From Streptomyces xanthii (lineage in GTDB: Bacteria; Actinomycetota; Actinomycetes; Streptomycetales; Streptomycetaceae): a stretch of 64,000 bases of DNA. The position numbers and the translations under genes are program-made. Positions 15,921 through 25,150 of the stretch are shown in pieces; position 1 is the stretch's first letter; each line of letters starts with the position of its first letter. Under the pieces are notes generated by a model. That model was not told the DNA's origin and ran no database searches. It was given only the letters and a program-made list of their open reading frames with translations. The stretch lies in assembly GCF_014621695.1 (NCBI RefSeq), contig NZ_CP061281.1:6758001-6822000 (forward strand). Direction: 5' to 3'.

Positions 15921-17195
15921 ATGGATATCGACGAGGCAGTGACGTACCCCCGGCCGTACCCCGCGCCCCGCGCCCTCGCCACCGAAGCCGTGCACGCCGG
16001 ACGCGACGATCTCGCGGCCCTCGGCCTGCACGCCCCGCCCATCGACCTCTCCACCACCTACCCGTCGGCCGACAGCCGCGGCGAGGCCGCGCGCATCGAC
16101 GCGTTCGCCGCCGACGGCGTCCTCGACGACGGGCCGCCCGTCTACGGCCGCCTCGCCAACCCGACGGTCGCCCGCTTCGAGACCGCGCTCGCCCGGCTCG
16201 AAGGCACCGAGAGCGCCGTCGCGTTCGCCAGCGGCATGGCGGCCCTCACCGCCGTCCTCCTCGTCCGGCTCGGCGCGGGCCTGCGCCACGTCGTCGCCGT
16301 CCGGCCGCTGTACGGGTGCAGCGACCACCTGCTCACCGCGGGCGCCCTCGGCTCCGAGGTGACCTGGGTCGACCCGGCCGGGATCGCCGACGCCATCCGG
16401 CCCGACACCGGCCTCGTCATGGTCGAGTCGCCCGCCAACCCGACCCTCGCCGAGGTCGACCTGCGTGCCGTCGCGCACGCCTGCGGCTCCGTACCGCTGC
16501 TCGTCGACAACACCTTCGCGACGCCCGTCCTCCAGCGCCCGGTCGAGCACGGCGCCCGGCTCGTGCTGCACAGCGCGACCAAGTACCTGGGCGGGCACGG
16601 CGATGTCCTGGGCGGTGTCGTCGCCTGCGACGAGGACTTCGCCCGCGAGCTGCGCAAGGTCCGCTTCGCCACCGGCGGCGTCCTGCACCCGCTCGCCGGC
16701 TACCTGCTGCTGCGCGGCCTCGCGACCCTGCCCGTACGGGTCCGCGCCGCCTCGGCGACCGCGGCGGACCTGGTCGCGCGGCTCGCCGCCGACCCGCGCG
16801 TCACCCGCGTCCACTACCCGCGGATCGGCGGCGCCATGGTCTCCTTCGAGGTCGCGGGCGACCCGCACGCCGTCATCGGCGGCGTGCGGCTGATCACCCC
16901 GGCGGTGAGCCTCGGCAGCGTCGACTCCCTGATCCAGCACCCGGCCTCCATCAGCCACCGCATCGTCGACGCCGACGACCGCCGGGCCTCCGGCGTCAGC
17001 GACCGGCTGCTGCGCCTGTCGGTCGGCCTGGAGGACGTCGAGGACCTGTGGGCCGACCTGGACCGGGCGCTCGACGCCTCCGTCTGCGCACCGGTCCCAT
17101 CCTCCGCCGGGGCCGGACCGGCCGTCGTCAGTGGCGCTCGGCCCGCTCGTACGGCGGCCGTGACGCCACTGGCGTCGCGTCCAGACGCGCGGTGA
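15921..17195 (+). CDS. Trans-sulfuration family PLP enzyme (cystathionine/methionine gamma-lyase type)
   Basis: A 424-residue Cys/Met-metabolism PLP enzyme. Family landmarks are GRLANPTVARFETALARLEG, AVAFASGMAALTAVL, VMVESPANPTLAEVDLRAVA, LLVDNTFATPVLQRP and the PLP-binding Lys in LHSATKYLGGHGDVLGG. The C-terminal domain retains SLGSVDSLIQHPASISH and LLRLSVGLEDVEDL. Members cleave or form C-S bonds in methionine, cystathionine or homocysteine metabolism; sequence alone does not separate gamma-lyase from gamma-synthase. The last 68 bp overlap the 3' end of the convergent GNAT gene, and the final 30 residues look non-conserved. It is probably controlled by the divergent Lrp regulator. Confidence 0.93.
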   Translation: MDIDEAVTYPRPYPAPRALATEAVHAGRDDLAALGLHAPPIDLSTTYPSADSRGEAARIDAFAADGVLDDGPPVYGRLANPTVARFETALARLEGTESAVAFASGMAALTAVLLVRLGAGLRHVVAVRPLYGCSDHLLTAGALGSEVTWVDPAGIADAIRPDTGLVMVESPANPTLAEVDLRAVAHACGSVPLLVDNTFATPVLQRPVEHGARLVLHSATKYLGGHGDVLGGVVACDEDFARELRKVRFATGGVLHPLAGYLLLRGLATLPVRVRAASATAADLVARLAADPRVTRVHYPRIGGAMVSFEVAGDPHAVIGGVRLITPAVSLGSVDSLIQHPASISHRIVDADDRRASGVSDRLLRLSVGLEDVEDLWADLDRALDASVCAPVPSSAGAGPAVVSGARPARTAAVTPLASRPDAR

Positions 17196-18582
17196 CCACC
17201 AGGGTGCCCTCCTCGATCTGGTAGTCGAGCGGCAGCCCGAGGCCGCGCATCGCGGCGACCATGCCGGTGTTGGACGCCTGCGTCACCGCGTACACGCTCT
17301 CGCAGCCGGCCTCGACCGCCATCGTGACCAGACGGCCGAGCAGGTCGGCGCCGATGCCGCGGCGCTGCCAGTCGTCCTCGACGAGCAGCGCCACCTCGGT
17401 CTCGTCGCCGTCCCACAGCAGATGGCCGAGGGCCACGATCCGGCCCGAGGCCGTCTGCGCGGCCAGCGTCCGCCCGAAGCGCGGGCCGAGCAGATGGTTG
17501 AGGTACCGGTCCGCGTCCGCGACCGGACCGTGGTACCGCATGCTCAACGTCCGCTGCGAGCACCGCTCGTGCATCGCCTTCGCCGCCGGCACGTCCGACA
17601 CGTCGGCGCGGCGCACCTTCACCTCGTTGCCCTGCGGCAGCGTCAGCACGTCATGGCTGCGCGGCACCCGCGGGCCCAGCCGCGTGTCCAGCTCCACCAG
17701 AGCCCGCGCCCGCGCGAACTCGGTCGGCGTGAACGGCAGATACGGCCGCTCCACCGTGATCACCCCGCCCTCGGGCGTCCGCAGCCGCATCTCCGTCCCG
17801 TCGTAGCCGCCCTCCACCGGCGTCCCGCCGTCCGTGCGCGCCGCCGGCGACGAGGCGGGCAGCGACCGGATCGTGCACCGGCCCAGCAACTGGCGCAGCG
17901 ACAGCGGCAGTTCCGCCGCGTCCAGCGCCGTGCGGGTCGCGAGGCCCAGGATCCGCGTGGGCGCGTCGACCAGGTCGTGGGCGTCGGCCCGCTCGACCCA
18001 GGTCCCCGAACCCCCGGCCCGGGCCACCGCGCGCGACAGCTCCGCGGCGGGCAGCTCCTGCGGCGCGCGCAGCAGGAACTCGTCCACCGTGCCGTCCGCC
18101 AGCGGATGCGTCTGCAGGCTCAGGATGTCGACCCGCAGCCGGGCCAGCACGGTGCACAGCGCGGCGAGCGAACCCGGCTCGTCCCGCACCGTCGTCCGCA
18201 TCCGCCACAGCGCGCCGTGCGCGGGATCGACGGACGCGCCGCCCCCGGCCGGCTCCTGGGCCCGGTCCCCGCCGTGGCCCTGTCGCCCGGGCGCCGTCCC
18301 GCCGGTGTGCGGGGCGGCGTCCCGGGCGCCGGTATCCGCGGTCGGGGGAGCATGGCCGTGCCGCCGTGCCCACCACACGTGGAACCCCGCCGTGGCCAGC
18401 AGCACCACGGCCGAGATCACCAGCAGCGCCGGACCGTCGGGGCCGTGCCCGATCAGGTTCGCCACCGCGTCCGCGACCGCTACCGCCGTGAACAGCGCGG
18501 CCAGTTCGACCAGATCCCGCCGCCAGTGGTGGACCGGCCGACCGTGCTTCACTCGCGTCACATCAGACATGTCTGGACTCAT
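17128..18582 (-). CDS. Membrane-anchored ACT-GNAT fusion protein
   Basis: A 484-residue protein with an unusual domain order. Two hydrophobic segments at about residues 25-45 and 50-72 (LFTAVAVADAVANLIGHG, LLVISAVVLLATAGFHVWW) are followed by a Gly/Ala/Pro-rich linker. An ACT-like domain lies at about 125-195 (MRTTVRDEPGSLAALCTVLA, then RLRVDILSLQTHPL). A GNAT acetyltransferase domain lies at about 320-465 (KVRRADVSDVPAAKAMHERC, then VEDDWQRRGIGADLLGRLV as the acetyl-CoA loop). The ACT part suggests amino-acid-responsive acetylation at the membrane, as known for other ligand-gated GNAT enzymes, but the target is unknown. ATG at 18582 or 18570 could be the start; neither has a good ribosome site. 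Confidence 0.85.
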   Translation of the reverse strand: MSPDMSDVTRVKHGRPVHHWRRDLVELAALFTAVAVADAVANLIGHGPDGPALLVISAVVLLATAGFHVWWARRHGHAPPTADTGARDAAPHTGGTAPGRQGHGGDRAQEPAGGGASVDPAHGALWRMRTTVRDEPGSLAALCTVLARLRVDILSLQTHPLADGTVDEFLLRAPQELPAAELSRAVARAGGSGTWVERADAHDLVDAPTRILGLATRTALDAAELPLSLRQLLGRCTIRSLPASSPAARTDGGTPVEGGYDGTEMRLRTPEGGVITVERPYLPFTPTEFARARALVELDTRLGPRVPRSHDVLTLPQGNEVKVRRADVSDVPAAKAMHERCSQRTLSMRYHGPVADADRYLNHLLGPRFGRTLAAQTASGRIVALGHLLWDGDETEVALLVEDDWQRRGIGADLLGRLVTMAVEAGCESVYAVTQASNTGMVAAMRGLGLPLDYQIEEGTLVVTARLDATPVASRPPYERAERH

Positions 18583-18648
18583 GCATCCACTGTGAAGGAA
18601 CGGTGTTGCGTGATCACGAACGATGTGTGACCGATGAGTAAAGAGGTC

Positions 18649-21306
18649 TTATGGCAGCTTTGTCCTCTCAGTGAGTGCGGTCCGCAGCCGGCGCGCCTGG
18701 GTCACCAGCTGGGACGAACTCCTGCGCTCCGCCACCTCTGTGAGCCCGGACACCGGCTCGTGCGCCCCGGTCCGCTCCGCGCAGTCCGCCGCCACGCTCA
18801 GCAGATCGCCGAGCCCGCGCAGTGCGGTGGGCGGCTCGCCGCTCGAGAGCAGCGTCGGCAGCAGCCCCCGCAGCACCCCGAACACCGTCCCGTACGCGCC
18901 GGTCGACGCGGCCGTGCCCAACGCGTCGGCGAGCCGGGTCAGCCGGACGCCGCCCGCCTCCCACACCCGCGCCGTCAGGGAGCCCAGCAGGCCCGCGTCG
19001 AGCTCGTCCCGGGCCGCCAGGATCAGCAGGGCGTCCACCCCCGCGAGCCGGTCCTCCGCGTGCCGCGCCGCGAGCCCGTACACCACCGACAGGTGCACGG
19101 CCGGTCCGGCCGCGCCCGGGGCCTCCGCCAGCAGCGGCAGATACGCGGTCACCCCCCTCGACCCTTCGACCGCGCAGCTGGACAACTCACCCAGCAGCCG
19201 CGCCGCCACCACTTCCCGCCGTCCCGGCAGGGCCGCCAGGAGGTGGCCACCCGTGGTGCCGGCCCCGGAATCGCCCCACCAGTACGCCCGTATGTCGTCG
19301 ACGGCCACCAGCGGAAGGCCGAGACGCTGGAAGGGCGCCGGGAAGTTCTCCTGGAGCCCGCGGTCCTCCGGGAGCTCCACCAGGACCCGGCCCACGGCCG
19401 GCCACAGCGTGGCCGTCGGACCCTGTGCCGGGGGCGCCGCCAGCCAGGCCGCGAGCCGGTCGCCCTCCCGGGTGCCGAGCGCCGCCGCACTCGTCGCCGC
19501 GTCCGCCGCCGCCCGCGCGTCCGAGCGGTCCACCCGCAGCAGGGCCTGTGCCAGGTCGGCCGCACCGGCCCGCGCCCCCGTGTCCCGGTACGTCCGCAGC
19601 CGCTCCACCAGCTCGTCCGGCTCGATGAAGCCCGTGCTCCAGGTCGGCGTCGCCAGCAGGAACGGCACCGGCCTCGTCCGGATCCGGTACGCCACCTCCC
19701 ACAACCGCGCGTCGTAGCAGCGCTGCAGGGCCCGGTCCGAGCGGCCGGCCCGCACCTCGTGCCCGTGCTCGGCCCCGTGGCGCAGCGTGCGCAGGTGGAG
19801 CACCTCGACGACGCTCGCCGCCACCACCTCCAGGCCGTACGTCGACTCCCGGAACGCGCCCTGCACCCGCCCGTACGTGTCCGCGCCGGACCACCAGCAG
19901 CGCGCGACGACCGGGGCCAGCGCCGCCGCCAGGCCCTCACGGTCGCGGAAGGCATGACGCACCAGCCCGTCCAGCGTCCTCTCGAACGCCGACACGTCAC
20001 CGCCGGACGCCAGGATCGCGCCCACCTCCTCGGCGACCTCCGCCGCCGCATCGGGCGCGGCCGCCAACCGGAACGGCTCCTGCATCAGCGGCAGCAGCTC
20101 CGTGTACGGCTCCTCCGGGGCGAGCTCCACGCCGAGCGTCTCCTCGGCCAGGGGACGCAGACCCGGCGTCAACTGCGCCGCCGCCTCGACCAGCACCTCC
20201 CGGGTCGCCGGGTCCGCCGCGCCCACGTGCCGCGCCACGAGCTTCAGCGCCCGCTCCTGCACCTCCGTGTCCGCGTGCCCGAACGCCTCGCCCACCGCCG
20301 GCAGCAGCACGTCCTCGACCGGCGGATCCCCCGCGCCCGCCCGCGACCTGAGCACCTTGCCGAGCAGCACCAACTGCGCCCGCACCAGCTTCTTCTCCGT
20401 GCGGAACAGCACCGCGCCCGACACCTCGGCCAGCGTCCGCACCGGCAGCACACCCGCCAGGGCGAGCCCGCCGAGCACCTTCTGCGCGTGCGCCGCCACC
20501 GGCGACGATCCGTCGGCGCACATCGCCGCCCAGTCGGCGACCCGCTCGCTCTCCTCGTCCCGGTCCGGCGCGAGCGCGTCCAACACCTTCAGGAACAGCC
20601 GCAGGTCGGAGGGGCGCCCGCCGCGCAGCAGCCGCGCCACGCATCCGTCGAGCAGCACCTTCCGCTCCAGCACCTCCCCACGCGCCAGCTCCGCCAGTGC
20701 CCGGGGCCAGCTCTGCGCGCTGTCGGACGGGAACCAGTCGAGCCGTCCGCCGATGTCCTCGGTCTCGAACAGCGCCGCCGTCAGCTCCGCCACGTGCGGC
20801 TCCGCCCGCAGCCGGTCCGCCAGCGAACGGTCCGTCCTGCGCCCCGCGTTGAGGCTCCCCACCCAGCCCACGACGTACGACTCGGTCACCGGCACCGGGC
20901 ATCCGGCCAGCTCGACCAGCCCCGCCATCAGCTCGTACGACACCCCGCGCGAGGCCGGCAGCGCCGCCAGGCGGTGCGCCACGTCGGCCAGCCACGCCGG
21001 CTCCCGGCCCGCCAGCAGGTGCAGCAGCACGCGCGGCGCCACATGACGCTGCCACACCCACTCGCTCGCCCCGAGCCAGGCCGCGGCCGCCGCCGCCCCC
21101 GTGTGGCAGGCCGCCCCCGCGAGCTGGAGCGCCGGATAGGCCTTGCGCGCCTCCGAGTCCCAGGGCCCCTCGCGCAACTCCTTGCGCAGCTCCTTCAGGC
21201 CGGGCAGGCAGGCCCGGCGCTCGGTGTCCGACAGTCCGTCGAGCAGATCCGTCACCTCGGCCACACGCCCCGCACGCACGGCGGCCAGCAGCTTCCCGGC
21301 ACTCAT
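18649..21306 (-). CDS. DUF6493-like helical-repeat protein
   Basis: An 885-residue protein, almost entirely Ala/Leu/Arg-rich helices and consistent with HEAT-type repeats. I recognise it as DUF6493-like from the N-terminus (LLAAVRAGRVAEVTDLLDGL, then SDTERRACLPGLKELRKELR) and from its fixed partnership with a SWIM-domain gene in Streptomyces. No catalytic motif is visible. Its ATG at 21306 shares one base with the SWIM gene's TGA, so translation is coupled and the two products probably act together. In related MoxR/VWA/SWIM clusters of other bacteria such helical proteins act with AAA ATPases; no MoxR or VWA gene is present here. Function is unknown. Confidence 0.8.
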   Translation of the reverse strand: MSAGKLLAAVRAGRVAEVTDLLDGLSDTERRACLPGLKELRKELREGPWDSEARKAYPALQLAGAACHTGAAAAAAWLGASEWVWQRHVAPRVLLHLLAGREPAWLADVAHRLAALPASRGVSYELMAGLVELAGCPVPVTESYVVGWVGSLNAGRRTDRSLADRLRAEPHVAELTAALFETEDIGGRLDWFPSDSAQSWPRALAELARGEVLERKVLLDGCVARLLRGGRPSDLRLFLKVLDALAPDRDEESERVADWAAMCADGSSPVAAHAQKVLGGLALAGVLPVRTLAEVSGAVLFRTEKKLVRAQLVLLGKVLRSRAGAGDPPVEDVLLPAVGEAFGHADTEVQERALKLVARHVGAADPATREVLVEAAAQLTPGLRPLAEETLGVELAPEEPYTELLPLMQEPFRLAAAPDAAAEVAEEVGAILASGGDVSAFERTLDGLVRHAFRDREGLAAALAPVVARCWWSGADTYGRVQGAFRESTYGLEVVAASVVEVLHLRTLRHGAEHGHEVRAGRSDRALQRCYDARLWEVAYRIRTRPVPFLLATPTWSTGFIEPDELVERLRTYRDTGARAGAADLAQALLRVDRSDARAAADAATSAAALGTREGDRLAAWLAAPPAQGPTATLWPAVGRVLVELPEDRGLQENFPAPFQRLGLPLVAVDDIRAYWWGDSGAGTTGGHLLAALPGRREVVAARLLGELSSCAVEGSRGVTAYLPLLAEAPGAAGPAVHLSVVYGLAARHAEDRLAGVDALLILAARDELDAGLLGSLTARVWEAGGVRLTRLADALGTAASTGAYGTVFGVLRGLLPTLLSSGEPPTALRGLGDLLSVAADCAERTGAHEPVSGLTEVAERRSSSQLVTQARRLRTALTERTKLP

Positions 21307-22715
21307 CACGCCCCCAGCGCGGTCGTCGTGCGCGGGTCCGCCACGCCCCAGGCGGTGTCCTCGTCGGCCGCGCTCCTGCGCGCCATCCGCACCGCGAGCG
21401 CGTGCTTGCAGGGCCCGCGCCCACCGCGATACCTGGCCCACCACAGACACGTACACCTCGACGTCCCCCCGTCCTCGCGGACCCGGTGCACATGACCGTC
21501 GTCCGCCGTCACCGTCCCCGCCCCGTCCTCGATCGTCACCGCGCCCGCGCTCACCAGGGCCCGCGCGTCCCGCAGCCGCGGATTGTGGCGCTCCACGCGG
21601 CCCGCGTCGTACGGCAGTTCACGGTGGAAGTAGGCCGCCTCCGCCGTGTCGTAGCCGACCCGCCCCGACGTGCCCAGGCGCACGAGCGCCGCGCGCACCC
21701 GCTCCACCGGCAGGCCCGAGGCGGCTGCCAGGTCGGCGAGGTCGATCCGCGGCTCCCACGCCAGCAGCACCGCGATCAGCTCGGCGTCCTCGGCGGCCCG
21801 GTCGGTGGCCAGCGCGTCCAGTACGCCGCCCTCGCCGGAGAACCCGCGCGCCGCGTCGGGGGAGAGCGTCAGGGTCAGCCGCATCCCCGGGAGCACCGCC
21901 TCCCAGGCGCTGGACACCGCGGCCCGGGTGGCGGCGGCCGGGCCGTACACGCGCAGCGCCGTCGCGTGCCGCAGCACCCGCTGCAGCGCGACCAGACGCG
22001 CGGGGCCCGGCAGGCACACCGCCCCGGGCACCGGCCGCGAGGTCGGGCGCAGCCCACGCCCGGCCGGCACCACCCACCGGGCCTCCCGGCCCGACGTGCG
22101 CGGCAGCGAGCGCAGGAACCGCACCGCCTCCGCCGCGTCGAGCTCGGCCCGCAGCTCGAACCCGGCGGATATGACCTGCGCCTCGGCGAAGCCCCGCAGC
22201 CAGCGGTCGGGCAGCGGCACCTTCTTCTCGACCACGGGCCCGTCGAGCGTGGTGACCGCCAACTCCTCCGGCCCCACTCGCAGATGCAGCGGATCGTCAC
22301 CGCCGATCCGCGAAAGGGCCTCCCGCAGCGGGTTGTTCACATCGACGTTCGTCGTGCCGTGTCCCACCTCCTGGCCGTCGAGGCCCTGGTCAAGGACGTC
22401 GAGCCGCGCGTACACACCGCCGCAGCCCGAGAAGGACTCGAAGCGCAGCCGGTCACCGCTCCCGGTCACCACCGGGTCGAGCGAGGCGGCGAGCCGCTGC
22501 TGGTGATAGCGGGCGGCCGCCACGTCGGCGACCGCCAGCAGCCCCGCGGCCGCGACCTGAGGACAGGTCAGGAACCCGCTGAAGAACCGCGGATGATCCC
22601 GCGGACCGGCGGGCGTCGCGCCCCGTGACGTCTCGAGTCCCAGCTGCCCCACACCCCCGGCGGACTCGAACACGGAGGGTCGGCAATAGGTAACGGCCTG
22701 TGTTGATCGCGTCAT
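21306..22715 (-). CDS. SWIM zinc-finger family protein
   Basis: A 469-residue protein with a C-terminal SWIM zinc finger: Cys421 and Cys423 in RCTCLWWARY, then Cys436 and His438 in GPCKHALAVRM, giving the CxC...CxH pattern. SWIM fingers bind DNA or protein. The rest is an alpha/beta region without obvious catalytic motifs (GGDDPLHLRVGPEELAVTTL is one conserved-looking block). I chose the ATG at 22715 (MTRSTQAVTYCRPSVF), since family proteins begin just before the tyrosine/cysteine segment. It is the first gene of a two-gene unit with the DUF6493-like protein. The role is unknown. Confidence 0.9.
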   Translation of the reverse strand: MTRSTQAVTYCRPSVFESAGGVGQLGLETSRGATPAGPRDHPRFFSGFLTCPQVAAAGLLAVADVAAARYHQQRLAASLDPVVTGSGDRLRFESFSGCGGVYARLDVLDQGLDGQEVGHGTTNVDVNNPLREALSRIGGDDPLHLRVGPEELAVTTLDGPVVEKKVPLPDRWLRGFAEAQVISAGFELRAELDAAEAVRFLRSLPRTSGREARWVVPAGRGLRPTSRPVPGAVCLPGPARLVALQRVLRHATALRVYGPAAATRAAVSSAWEAVLPGMRLTLTLSPDAARGFSGEGGVLDALATDRAAEDAELIAVLLAWEPRIDLADLAAASGLPVERVRAALVRLGTSGRVGYDTAEAAYFHRELPYDAGRVERHNPRLRDARALVSAGAVTIEDGAGTVTADDGHVHRVREDGGTSRCTCLWWARYRGGRGPCKHALAVRMARRSAADEDTAWGVADPRTTTALGA

Positions 22716-22807
22716 GGGTGAAACCGTAGAGCCGACCACTGACAATCGCTCTGACCTGCGTTTTCAGCCGATCCGGGGGGTGGGGCAGGGGTGTCGGGCG
22801 GCGGGGC

Positions 22808-24388
22808 TCACTGGCCGACACGCCCCGGCTGCAGCGTCTTCGAGAACAGTACGTCGCCGCCCTCCTGCCGCAGGCGCACCGTCAACTCGCCGCTGTCGCC
22901 GTCGATGTCGACCTCGCCGAAGTACGGCGTGGTCTCGGCCGGGGACGTGTTCGCCCGCGACGGAGCCTTGAGGAACACCTGCTGCGGGCCGAACGTCCCG
23001 TCGAGCTTCACCGCCGGGAACCCGCCCGCGGCCAGAGGCCCCGACACGAACTCCCAGAACGGCTCGAAGTCCTGGAACGCGGCCTTCTCCGGCTCGTAGT
23101 GCTGCGCCGAGGTGTAGTGCACGTCGGCCGTCAGCCACACCGTGCCCGTGATCCGCCGGTGCTTGATGTGCCGCAGCAGCTCCGCGATCTGCAGCTCCCG
23201 GCCGAGCGGTGCGCCCGGGTCGCCCTGCGCCACCGCCTCGAACCGCGTCGCGCCGTCGGGCACGACCAGGCCGAGCGGCATGTCCGAGGCGATCACCTTC
23301 CATGTGGCCCGGGACCGCGACAACTCGCGCTTGAGCCACGCGAGTTGTTCCGCGCCGAGGATCCCGGTGGTGTCGTCGGCCTGCCGGTTCGAGGAGTTCG
23401 CGTTCCGGTACGTGCGCATGTCGAGCACGAACACGTCGAGCAGCGGCCCCTGGTGCAGCACCCGGTACACGCGGCCGTCCGGGTCGCCGGCGGGCAGGGA
23501 CGAGACCGGGAAGTACTCGCTGAACGCGCGCAGCGAACGGGCCGAGAGCACGTCCGCGTTCTTCTCCGTGTACCGGTCGTCGGCCAGCAGCTGGCCCGGG
23601 TACCAGTTGTTGTGCACCTCGTGGTCGTCCCACTGGGTGATCGTGGGGACCTGCGCGTTGAACCGGCGCACGTTCTCGTCGAGGAGGTTGTACCGGAACG
23701 CGCCGCGGAACTCGGCGAGGGTCTCGGCGACCTTGGACTTCTCCTCGGTCGTGATGTTGTGCCACACCCGTCCGTCCGGGAGCGTGACGCTGGGCTGGAT
23801 CGGGCCGTCCGCGTAGATGTTGTCGCCGCTGCACAGGAAGAAGTCCGGGTCCAGGGCGCGCATGTCCTCGTACACGCGGTAGCCGCCGCGGTCCGGGTTG
23901 ATGCCCCAGCCCTGGCCCGCGATGTCTCCCGACCACAGGAAGCGCACCCCGTCGCGCCGGGACACGGACGCGGTGCGGAACGTGCCCTCGACCGGCTCGC
24001 CCGTGCGGCGAGGGTCGTCCGGATCGGCGAGGACCACCCGGTAGTGGATCTGCTCGCCGGGCGGCAGTCCGCGCAGCCGTGTCGTGCCCGTGAAGTCGGT
24101 GCCGGGGCCGAGCAGCGGGCCCTGCCACCGGGTCACGTCGCGGAACGACCCGGTGCGCGAGGTCTCGACGACCATCCGCGCGGGCCGGTCCGAGCGCACC
24201 CACACCAGACCCGAGTGTGCCGTCACGTCACCGGCCTGCACACCCCAGCCGGCCTCCGGCCGTCCCGAGAGGGCGAACGCGGGCGCGGCGGAGCCGATCG
24301 TCGGGAGGGCGAGCGCCGCCGACGCGCCCAGCGCCCCGCGCAGGACTCCACGACGGCCGGGCAGCGGACTCGGGGAACGGTGTGACAT
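22808..24388 (-). CDS. phoD: PhoD-type alkaline phosphatase, Tat-exported
   Basis: A 526-residue secreted phosphatase/phosphodiesterase. The N-terminus has a Tat signal (LPGRRGVLRGALGASAALAL, cleavage near AFA). An N-terminal PhoD domain (WGVQAGDVTAHSGLVWVRSD) precedes the calcineurin-like core with metal motifs FLWSGDIAGQG, LCSGDNIYADGPI, TQWDDHEVHNNWYPG and WLTADVHYTSAQHYEP. PhoD enzymes use Ca/Fe and release phosphate from phosphodiesters such as teichoic acids outside the cell. GGAGG lies 6-7 nt upstream of the ATG. I found no clear pair of PHO-box direct repeats by eye upstream. Confidence 0.93.
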   Translation of the reverse strand: MSHRSPSPLPGRRGVLRGALGASAALALPTIGSAAPAFALSGRPEAGWGVQAGDVTAHSGLVWVRSDRPARMVVETSRTGSFRDVTRWQGPLLGPGTDFTGTTRLRGLPPGEQIHYRVVLADPDDPRRTGEPVEGTFRTASVSRRDGVRFLWSGDIAGQGWGINPDRGGYRVYEDMRALDPDFFLCSGDNIYADGPIQPSVTLPDGRVWHNITTEEKSKVAETLAEFRGAFRYNLLDENVRRFNAQVPTITQWDDHEVHNNWYPGQLLADDRYTEKNADVLSARSLRAFSEYFPVSSLPAGDPDGRVYRVLHQGPLLDVFVLDMRTYRNANSSNRQADDTTGILGAEQLAWLKRELSRSRATWKVIASDMPLGLVVPDGATRFEAVAQGDPGAPLGRELQIAELLRHIKHRRITGTVWLTADVHYTSAQHYEPEKAAFQDFEPFWEFVSGPLAAGGFPAVKLDGTFGPQQVFLKAPSRANTSPAETTPYFGEVDIDGDSGELTVRLRQEGGDVLFSKTLQPGRVGQ

Positions 24389-24558
24389 GGGCGCCTCCAA
24401 TGACGGTTCCGACGACGGGTGCGGGGCCATGGATCGCGCGCGGCGCCGCGGAGCCACACTTACGGCTTGCCCACGGCGCGCACACGAACCTCAAGTGAAC
24501 AACCGCCCCTGCCGTCATGGGAACAGGGCACGCGCGCGTGGCGCCGCGCAGCGCCGGC

Positions 24559-25101
24559 CTACTCCTGCGCGGTCTGCTTCCAGTCCTGGACGAGCAGTCC
24601 GAGCAGCACCTCGTCGAGAAACTCGCCCATCACCCACGCGGAGGAGCGCAGCACGCCCTCGCGGACGAATCCGTTGCGCTCGGCGCAGCGCAACATCGCC
24701 GCGTTGTCCGCCAGCGTCTCGATCTGCAGCCGGTTCAGGCCGCGGATCACGAAACCGTAATGGCACAGCACCGACACCACGTCCGTCGCGTAGCCCTGAC
24801 CGCGGGCGGAGGGACGCAGGCCCATGCCGATGTGCGCGGCCCTGTTGTGCGGGTCGATGCCCCACAGCTGTGCGCCCCCGAGCAGGGTGCCGTGCTCCAG
24901 GTCGACGACGGAGAACTGGATGTTGACCTGGTCCTCGTCGTCCACCAGGAACTGGGTCTTCTTGGAGCCGGGCGTGATCGGCCGCCACGGCTTCCCATTG
25001 GCGCGCGATGTGGTGACCACGTCGTCGTAGAGCTCGGCCTGCAGGATCGGGACGTCGTCCTCGTGGCGGGCCCTCAGCCCGACCTTGCTGCCCTTCAACA
25101 T
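24559..25101 (-). CDS. GNAT N-acetyltransferase (RimJ/RimL type)
   Basis: A 180-residue acetyltransferase of the Acetyltransf_3 group. The core reads LRPSARGQGYATDVVSVLCH (acetyl-CoA pyrophosphate loop) and then LNRLQIETLADNAAMLRCAE followed by RNGFVREGVLR, the hallmark of RimJ/RimL-like enzymes that modify protein N-termini or small amines. The first 40 residues (VGLRARHEDDVPILQAELYD) are normal for the family. It stands alone, 49 bp upstream (in transcription order downstream) of a MocR-type regulator on the same strand. The substrate cannot be deduced. Confidence 0.9.
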   Translation of the reverse strand: MLKGSKVGLRARHEDDVPILQAELYDDVVTTSRANGKPWRPITPGSKKTQFLVDDEDQVNIQFSVVDLEHGTLLGGAQLWGIDPHNRAAHIGMGLRPSARGQGYATDVVSVLCHYGFVIRGLNRLQIETLADNAAMLRCAERNGFVREGVLRSSAWVMGEFLDEVLLGLLVQDWKQTAQE

Positions 25102-25150
25102 GCGGACTTCCTACCGGGCCGCACGACAGCACGGCAACCGGAATTCGTCC

